From contig NZ_SDLV01000026.1 of assembly GCF_004916905.1 (NCBI RefSeq), forward strand, positions 1 through 36,871: DNA of 36,871 nt, written 5' to 3'. Made by a program: the position numbers and the translations under genes. Under the pieces are notes generated by a model that was not told the DNA's origin, ran no database searches, and saw nothing but the letters and a program-made list of their open reading frames with translations. The stretch comes from Chryseobacterium candidae. GTDB lineage: Bacteria; Bacteroidota; Bacteroidia; Flavobacteriales; Weeksellaceae. This document shows positions 31,763 through 36,871 of the stretch, piece by piece. Position 1 is the stretch's first letter, and the number at the start of each line of letters is the position of its first letter.

Positions 31763-33409
31763 ATGCTTAGGAACATTTCAATTGCGGCAGCTACTTTATT
31801 CTCCGTAGTTACAATCAATGCACAGAAGAACAGAAATACCCAACTTGAAAGACCAAAATTAGTTGTGGGTCTGGTAGTAGACCAGATGCGTTGGGACTAT
31901 TTATACCGTTTTTATGGTAAATATGGAAATGATGGTTTCAAAAGACTTTTGAATACAGGATATTCTTTAAATAATGTACATATTCCTTATGTTCCTACCA
32001 TTACGGCTTTGGGACATACATGTATCTATACGGGATCTGTACCGGCAATTCACGGGATTGCAGGAAACGACTGGACGGATAAAGGAACGGGTAAAGGAGT
32101 TTATTGTACTGCAGATGACAGCGTTCAGCCGGTAGGAACTGCCAATATAAAAACGGGAAGCCACTCTCCTAAAAATCTTTGGTCTACCACAGTAACTGAC
32201 GAATTGAGACTGGCAACAAATTTCCAGGGAAAAGTAGTGGGGGTTTCCTTGAAAGACCGTGCTTCCATTCTTCCAGCAGGACATACTCCAAACGGAGCTT
32301 TCTGGTTTGATGACAGTACAGGGAATTTCATTACCAGTACATGGTATATGAATGATCTTCCGCAATGGGTAAAATCATTCAATTCTCAGAATCTTCCTGA
32401 AAAATTAGTAGCCAATGGCTGGAATACTTTACTTCCAATCAATGAATATAAAGAAAGTGCACCGGACAATTCTCCCTGGGAAGGTTTGCTGGGAAGTGCA
32501 AAAACACCTACTTTCCCTTACAGTAATTTAGCAAAAGACTATCAGACTAAAAAAGATAACATCCGTTATACGCCTTTCGGAAATACATTGACATTGAAAC
32601 TGGCAGAAGCTTCTGTAGAAGGTGAAAAACTGGGTGGAGATAATATCACAGACTTTTTAGCCATCAACCTGGCATCTACAGATTATGCAGGCCATAAATT
32701 CGGACCGAATTCTATTGAAGTAGAAGATGTTTATATCAGATTAGATCAGGATCTAGCTGAATTTTTCAAGTATCTTGATTCAAAGGTAGGAAAAGGAGAG
32801 TATACCGTTTTCCTTTCTGCCGACCATGGTGGAGCACATTCTGTGGGATTCCTTAAAGAACATAAAATCCCGACAGGTTTCTTCGGAGAAGATGCGGAAA
32901 AGAATCTGAACCAGAAACTGAAAGAGAAATTTGGGGCAGATAAACTGGTTAATGCCATTGATAACTACCAGGTTTATTTCGACAGAAAAGTATTGGCAGA
33001 CAATAAGCTTGAGCTGGATGATGTAAGAAACTTTGCTGTAAAAGAAATTGAGAAAGATCCTGCCGTTTTATATGCTGTTTCTGTAGACAAAGTTCAGGAG
33101 TCAAGCATTCCGGAGCCAATCAAACAAAGAATTATTAATGGAATCAACAGACAGAGAAGTGGAGATATCCAGTTAATTTCTCATGACTCTATGCTTCCGC
33201 CATATTCTAAAACAGGAACTACACACAGCGTATGGAATTCTTACGATTCTCATATTCCGTTGATCTTTATGGGATGGGGAGTAAAACAGGGAGAAAGCAA
33301 TAAGGAATATCATATGACAGATATTGCTCCAACAGTATCTTCTCTATTGAAAATTCAGTTCCCAAGCGGAAATGTAGGAAACCCGATTACCGAAGTTATT
33401 GGTAAATAA
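31763..33409 (+). CDS. pafA: alkaline phosphatase PafA
   Basis: The 548-residue periplasmic phosphatase opens with a signal peptide (MLRNISIAAATLFSVVTINA). The nucleophile is Thr81 in VPTITALGHTCIYTG, and the phosphate-binding pair Lys164 and Arg166 is in SLKDRASILPAGHTPNG; both are offset by two from Thr79 and Lys162/Arg164 of the studied flavobacterial PafA. Zinc ligands lie in VVGLVVDQMRWDYLY, ASTDYAGHKFG, LSADHGGAHSVG and GTTHSVWNSYD. PafA enzymes release phosphate from many phosphomonoesters and, unlike PhoA, tolerate high phosphate. Start chosen at ATG 31763 from the signal peptide and promoter. A terminator follows. Confidence 0.93.
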   Translation: MLRNISIAAATLFSVVTINAQKNRNTQLERPKLVVGLVVDQMRWDYLYRFYGKYGNDGFKRLLNTGYSLNNVHIPYVPTITALGHTCIYTGSVPAIHGIAGNDWTDKGTGKGVYCTADDSVQPVGTANIKTGSHSPKNLWSTTVTDELRLATNFQGKVVGVSLKDRASILPAGHTPNGAFWFDDSTGNFITSTWYMNDLPQWVKSFNSQNLPEKLVANGWNTLLPINEYKESAPDNSPWEGLLGSAKTPTFPYSNLAKDYQTKKDNIRYTPFGNTLTLKLAEASVEGEKLGGDNITDFLAINLASTDYAGHKFGPNSIEVEDVYIRLDQDLAEFFKYLDSKVGKGEYTVFLSADHGGAHSVGFLKEHKIPTGFFGEDAEKNLNQKLKEKFGADKLVNAIDNYQVYFDRKVLADNKLELDDVRNFAVKEIEKDPAVLYAVSVDKVQESSIPEPIKQRIINGINRQRSGDIQLISHDSMLPPYSKTGTTHSVWNSYDSHIPLIFMGWGVKQGESNKEYHMTDIAPTVSSLLKIQFPSGNVGNPITEVIGK

Positions 33410-33434
33410 TTAATTAAACGTTATTTCATGATAT

Positions 33435-33462
33435 ATAGCTGCTTTCAACTGGAAGCAGCTAT
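33435..33462 (+). terminator. pafA terminator
   Basis: ATAGCTGCTT (33435-33444) pairs with AAGCAGCTAT (33453-33462), then a T-rich run; 25 nt after the pafA stop. Confidence 0.8.
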
Positions 33463-33559
33463 TTTATTATTCATTTCCCATCAGATTTTGAATCTGGCGT
33501 TTTCCTGAGAAAGGATTTCCCGGTCTTAAAAGATACTATCTGTTTCTAATCCCTATTTT

Positions 33560-33589
33560 TTGGCATATACACATAAAAAACTATCTTTG
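33560..33589 (+). promoter_or_regulatory. promoter of the cobalamin riboswitch-btuB operon
   Basis: TTG (33560-33562), a 19-nt spacer and TATCTTTG (33582-33589), a full consensus. Transcription would begin around 33595, right at the edge of the riboswitch. The stretch between the pafA terminator and this promoter holds nothing else. Confidence 0.7.
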
Positions 33590-33596
33590 CAAAAAT

Positions 33597-33755
33597 TTTG
33601 GTTTCCAGTATTTTGGAATGAAAAGGGAATCGGGTGTAACTCCCGGACTGTCCCCGCAACTGTAAATCGCAACAAAAGTTTCTGCAAAAAACCACTGTAT
33701 ATAACGGGAAGGTGCAGAATGCGAAAGTCAGGAGACCTGCCAGAGTTGTAATTAT
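33597..33755 (+). ncRNA. cobalamin (B12) riboswitch
   Basis: The conserved core is readable: AAAAGGGAATCGGGTG, then ACTCCCGGACTGTCCCCGC and AACTGTAA, and the B12 box AGTCAGGAGACCTGCC (33726-33741). An AT-rich stretch and a GGAGG (33773-33777) follow, 14 nt before the btuB start. Such a strong Shine-Dalgarno is uncommon in this phylum and suggests control of ribosome access when B12 is bound, though I did not fold the platform. It controls uptake genes, as is usual for this class. Confidence 0.93.
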
Positions 33756-33791
33756 AAAAACATATTGCTTTCGGAGGAAAAGTAAAAAGGA

Positions 33792-35633
33792 ATGGATATA
33801 AAAAGATCTTTAGTACTGCTTTTTTCATCTTATGGCTGTTTTCTTTTTGGACAAGAGAAAACCATTGACACTATTTATGTCTTCGACAACCAGATGAACA
33901 GGGTGAAGCTTTTTCATCCCGTAAAAACAATTTCGGCAGAAGAGGCCGGGAAAAACTCCAGTAACCTTTCAGAACTCCTGAGATTTCAGTCACAGGTTTA
34001 TATCAAAGAAAACGGGCGTGGTGCTGTTTCTTCCCCTTCTTTCAGAGGAACTACCGCCCAGCAGACTGCATTTGTATGGAACGGAATTAATATCAATTCT
34101 AATTTTTTAGGACAAGGAGATATCAATAATATTGCTTTGTTCGGCTATGATCAGATTGGTATAAAAGCTGGTGGTGGAAGTGTAATCTATGGAAGTGGTG
34201 CTATCGGGGGAAGTATTCACCTGAATAATACCCTTGATTTTAATAAAGGTTTCCATGGTTCATTATTTTCAGAAGCCGCTTCTTTTAATACCTATAATAA
34301 TTTTGTAAAAGGTTCTTACAGTAATGATAAGTTCACTTTTAAAGTTTCTGGCAATCACTCAATAAGTAAAAATGATTATCAGGTTGAGGTGGATAAAAGA
34401 AAAACTTACAGTAATGATAACGGACAATATTATAATACGAATATCAATATAGCAACAGCCTATAAAATTGCTCCGCATCATCAGATTTCCTGGATATCAG
34501 AATTTTTTAATGGGCAACAACATTATCCTGTTCATTTTGGAGATTTGGAAAACAAAACAAAATATGAAACTCAGAATACCCGAAGTTTACTTTCCTGGGA
34601 TTGGAGTACCATAAAATTTAGTAACTCATTCAAAACAGCCTATACAGAGGAAAATTTTCAGTACTTTGGTAATATTAACGGTGCTGAAACCAGCGGAGGG
34701 GTAGGGAAGAATTATATTCTGAAAAATGATTTTAATTATTTTCTGAATTCAAAGTGGAATGTTAATATTATCGGCGAATTTCAAATTAATAAAGGGAATG
34801 GAGCAGGTAGTTCAGGAATTGGAAATATTAACAGAAGTGCAGGATCTATTGCAGGATTACTGCGTTATTTTCCAACGAAAGATTTGCGTTTTGAAGCAGG
34901 AATCAAGAAAGATTTTGTAGAAGATATCAGCTCTCCTGTTCTGCTTTCTTTTTCAGGAAAATGGGATATTGTAAAATGGTATGATGTTGAATTCAATTTT
35001 TCAAGAAACTTCAGAGCACCATCATTTAATGATTTGTATTGGGCTCAGGGAGGTAATATGAATTTAAAACCGGAAACTTCTTACCAATTTGAATTAAGAA
35101 ACCACTTTAAAATAGGAGACTTTAAACTTTCCGTTACTCCTTATTACATGAATATCCGGGATATGATCCGATGGTTAAGAACTCCTGCCGGATATTATGG
35201 AGCTTCAAATACCAATAGAGTAGAAACATATGGACTGGAGTCCCAACTGGAATTTGAGAAAAAACTTGGAAAACATATTTTGAAATCTAATCTTGGATAT
35301 TCTTATACAAAGTCAACAGATCTTGATATTCAAAAGAAGCTTATGTATGTGCCTCTTCATAAATTTATTGGAAACATAGACTATCAGTATGACTTTGTGA
35401 AGGTGTATGTACAAGGGATGTTTAATGGATTAACGTATACAGATTCTAATGAAACCAAGAGTGATGCCTTAGATCCATATTTTGTGATGAATGCCGGTGT
35501 CAGTACAACTTTCTTTAAAAATTATACCCTAGGTTTTAAAATAAATAATATTTTGAATGAAACCTATTATACCATGCTTTCTTATCCATTACCTAAACGA
35601 AATTATAGTCTCACTTTAAATATCAATTTTTAA
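33792..35633 (+). CDS. btuB: TonB-dependent vitamin B12 receptor
   Basis: A 613-residue outer-membrane receptor. After a signal peptide (SLVLLFSSYGCFLFG) comes a likely TonB box (KTIDTIYVFD), then the plug domain: LSELLRFQSQVYIKENGRG, PSFRGTTAQQTAFVWNGI, and VIYGSGAIGGSIHL. The barrel includes FSRNFRAPSFNDLYWAQGGN with LKPETSYQFELR, and ends in a strand closing with phenylalanine (YSLTLNINF). Assignment to B12 rests on the cobalamin riboswitch immediately upstream and the BtuG-like lipoprotein gene 16 nt downstream. It lacks a carboxypeptidase-like extension, unlike SusC-type receptors. Confidence 0.9.
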   Translation: MDIKRSLVLLFSSYGCFLFGQEKTIDTIYVFDNQMNRVKLFHPVKTISAEEAGKNSSNLSELLRFQSQVYIKENGRGAVSSPSFRGTTAQQTAFVWNGININSNFLGQGDINNIALFGYDQIGIKAGGGSVIYGSGAIGGSIHLNNTLDFNKGFHGSLFSEAASFNTYNNFVKGSYSNDKFTFKVSGNHSISKNDYQVEVDKRKTYSNDNGQYYNTNINIATAYKIAPHHQISWISEFFNGQQHYPVHFGDLENKTKYETQNTRSLLSWDWSTIKFSNSFKTAYTEENFQYFGNINGAETSGGVGKNYILKNDFNYFLNSKWNVNIIGEFQINKGNGAGSSGIGNINRSAGSIAGLLRYFPTKDLRFEAGIKKDFVEDISSPVLLSFSGKWDIVKWYDVEFNFSRNFRAPSFNDLYWAQGGNMNLKPETSYQFELRNHFKIGDFKLSVTPYYMNIRDMIRWLRTPAGYYGASNTNRVETYGLESQLEFEKKLGKHILKSNLGYSYTKSTDLDIQKKLMYVPLHKFIGNIDYQYDFVKVYVQGMFNGLTYTDSNETKSDALDPYFVMNAGVSTTFFKNYTLGFKINNILNETYYTMLSYPLPKRNYSLTLNINF

Positions 35634-35649
35634 AATAAATTAATTATAT

Positions 35650-36720
35650 ATGAATATTAGAAAAATTTTATCTCTTGCATTCGCTTCTATGTTACTTTTC
35701 AATGTTTCATGCAGCACAGACAGCAGCTATGAAAGTACTGATGATGGAACGCTTAGATTTGACTCCGGAGTGCTTATCTCCAATGAAGGTGGTTTTACCA
35801 CTACAACTTCTGAAGTTTCCTTTGTAAGCAATGATCTTACTACAGTATTTAATAAGATCTATGGAATGAGTAATAATAAGGAAGACCTGGGGAAAGTCCT
35901 TCAGACAATAGGATTCAATGGAAACCTTGCTTATCTGGTATGTAATATTCCTAATAAGATTGACATTGTAGACCGTTATACATTCAAGAAACTGACTACT
36001 GTAACGGCTAACCTGGATGGCGCAAGATATATTGCTTTTTCAGGAAACCAATATTATGTAACCAACAATAATTTTGATACTCACAAAAGAAAACTTAATA
36101 TTTATAATATTTCGGATAACTCCTTTGTGAAAAGTATTGATTTTACAAACGCTGCTGAAAAAGTAGTTGAAGCAAGCGGAAGTATCGTTGTTCAGACTGA
36201 CGGTGTGGGTTACGACTCAAGCTGGAATCCAATTCCGACAGGATATACTGTAACCGTTGTGAATCCGTCTACAAATGTGGTAAGTTATACGGTAAATCTT
36301 CCAAACGTAGGAATTATTAAAGACCTTATCTCATATAAAGGAAATGCTTATGTACTGGTTTCAGACAATACAAATTCATTTATCTATAAGATTAATACGG
36401 CAAACGGTACTTATGAAACTACCACTTTGACAGCTATACCTAAAGTTCAGAAGCTTAGAGCTGATAATGACAGATTCTATTTTATCACCGACACCAATAA
36501 GATATATACAATGGCTGTTGGATCTACAACAGTTCCAACAACTCCTATTACTACAGCTGTAGGGGATGTATATGGATTCAACGTAATCGATGGTAAAATT
36601 TTTGCTGCAGATGCAAATTATAGCACAGATGGTAAAGTGAATGTTTATAATGCCTCTAACGGTATTTTACTGAAAAACTTTACTGCAGGAATTGGAACAA
36701 ATGGATTCTATAAAAACTAA
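35650..36720 (+). CDS. BtuG-like surface lipoprotein, beta-propeller
   Basis: The 356-residue lipoprotein has signal MNIRKILSLAFASMLLFNVSC with lipid-anchored Cys21 and a Ser/Asp-rich linker. The rest is a YVTN/YncE-like beta-propeller with repeated blade strands such as IDIVDRYTFKKLTTV, LNIYNISDNSFVKSIDF, VTVVNPSTNVVSYTV, FIYKINTANGTYETTTL and VNVYNASNGILLKNF. In Bacteroides, BtuG is a surface propeller that captures B12 and hands it to BtuB. The gene position next to btuB under a cobalamin riboswitch, the lipobox and the fold all fit. Sequence similarity to BtuG itself cannot be judged here, so I leave the symbol empty. Three hairpins follow. Confidence 0.85.
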   Translation: MNIRKILSLAFASMLLFNVSCSTDSSYESTDDGTLRFDSGVLISNEGGFTTTTSEVSFVSNDLTTVFNKIYGMSNNKEDLGKVLQTIGFNGNLAYLVCNIPNKIDIVDRYTFKKLTTVTANLDGARYIAFSGNQYYVTNNNFDTHKRKLNIYNISDNSFVKSIDFTNAAEKVVEASGSIVVQTDGVGYDSSWNPIPTGYTVTVVNPSTNVVSYTVNLPNVGIIKDLISYKGNAYVLVSDNTNSFIYKINTANGTYETTTLTAIPKVQKLRADNDRFYFITDTNKIYTMAVGSTTVPTTPITTAVGDVYGFNVIDGKIFAADANYSTDGKVNVYNASNGILLKNFTAGIGTNGFYKN

Positions 36721-36724
36721 ATAC

Positions 36725-36738
36725 TACGCTTCGGCGTA
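36725..36738 (+). terminator. UUCG-loop hairpin after the lipoprotein gene
   Basis: TACGC, TTCG, GCGTA: a short stem with the very stable C(UUCG)G loop. It is 4 nt after the stop and is followed within 12 nt by a T-rich tract. Confidence 0.7.
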
Positions 36739-36779
36739 TATCATATAATTTTTTATTTTTTCATCATTTGTGTTTTTTT

Positions 36780-36806
36780 CCGGCCGGTTTCGAAGAAACC
36801 GGCCGG
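36780..36806 (+). terminator. GC-rich hairpin with GAA loop
   Basis: A perfect 12-bp stem (36780-36791 with 36795-36806; CCGGCCGGTTTC) around a GAA loop, preceded by a run of T and followed by T-rich sequence. Much more GC-rich than its surroundings. Confidence 0.7.
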
Positions 36807-36826
36807 CTTTGTTTTATATTTTGAAT

Positions 36827-36871
36827 ACGAACAAGCCCGGCGGGATGGAACATCCCGCCGGGCTTGTTCGT
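36827..36871. repeat. 21-bp perfect palindromic hairpin at the right edge
   Basis: Arms 36827-36847 and 36851-36871 are exactly complementary around a GAA loop (GGGATG-GAA-CATCCC at the tip). The second arm ends at the last base of the window, so the full length is unknown. It could be another terminator for a convergent gene or a palindromic repeat element. Confidence 0.75.

Overview
The window looks like a chromosomal segment of a low-GC member of the Bacteroidota, most likely Chryseobacterium or a close Weeksellaceae relative. The evidence is the AT-rich sequence, the Bacteroidota-type -7 promoter boxes (TAnnTTTG), the general lack of Shine-Dalgarno sequences, a PafA-type phosphatase, a BtuB/BtuG-like vitamin B12 uptake pair and a flavobacterial double-glycine leader peptide. 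I see no insertion sequence, prophage, CRISPR array, tRNA or rRNA.

Layout. (1) 1-5650: three tandem genes for large secreted repeat-rich surface proteins; the first is cut by the window edge. A unit of about 1.5 kb (gene tail, intergenic region and N-terminal coding region) is present twice, and a remnant of a gene tail lies between genes two and three. (2) 5700-7530: dispersed extragenic repeats and a membrane-anchored TPR/helix-turn-helix regulator. (3) 7662-13041: dnaK on the minus strand, and a ppk1-ppx polyphosphate operon on the plus strand. (4) 13116-15046: a lipoprotein and a duplicated two-gene module, each copy pairing a single-span membrane micropeptide with a small helical protein; both micropeptides were found by reading the sequence directly. 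(5) 15460-17355: an NA37 nucleoid-associated protein and a metal-dependent cyclase-family hydrolase. (6) 17445-24628, minus strand: an Ntn hydrolase, then a tight porin - DASS anion transporter - sdhC - sdhA - sdhB cluster that would take up and oxidise C4-dicarboxylates. (7) 24967-28828: bacteriophytochrome histidine kinase, its heme oxygenase, and malate dehydrogenase. (8) 28932-31661, minus strand: a glycolipid-binding-like protein, a cysteine-rich GG-leader peptide, a GNAT, a VOC protein and an unknown protein. (9) 31763-36871: PafA, then a cobalamin riboswitch controlling a TonB-dependent receptor and a BtuG-like lipoprotein, ending in three successive hairpins.

Several unrelated genes (ppk1, the NA37 gene, bphP, bphO, pafA) have a TAnnTTTG box 20-22 nt before the preferred ATG. 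This revises several starts downstream of the longest open frame and suggests very short leaders. The parts I consider least described are the micropeptide/helical-protein module, the mosaic surface-protein array with its inverted terminator hairpin, and the orphan cysteine-rich peptide.
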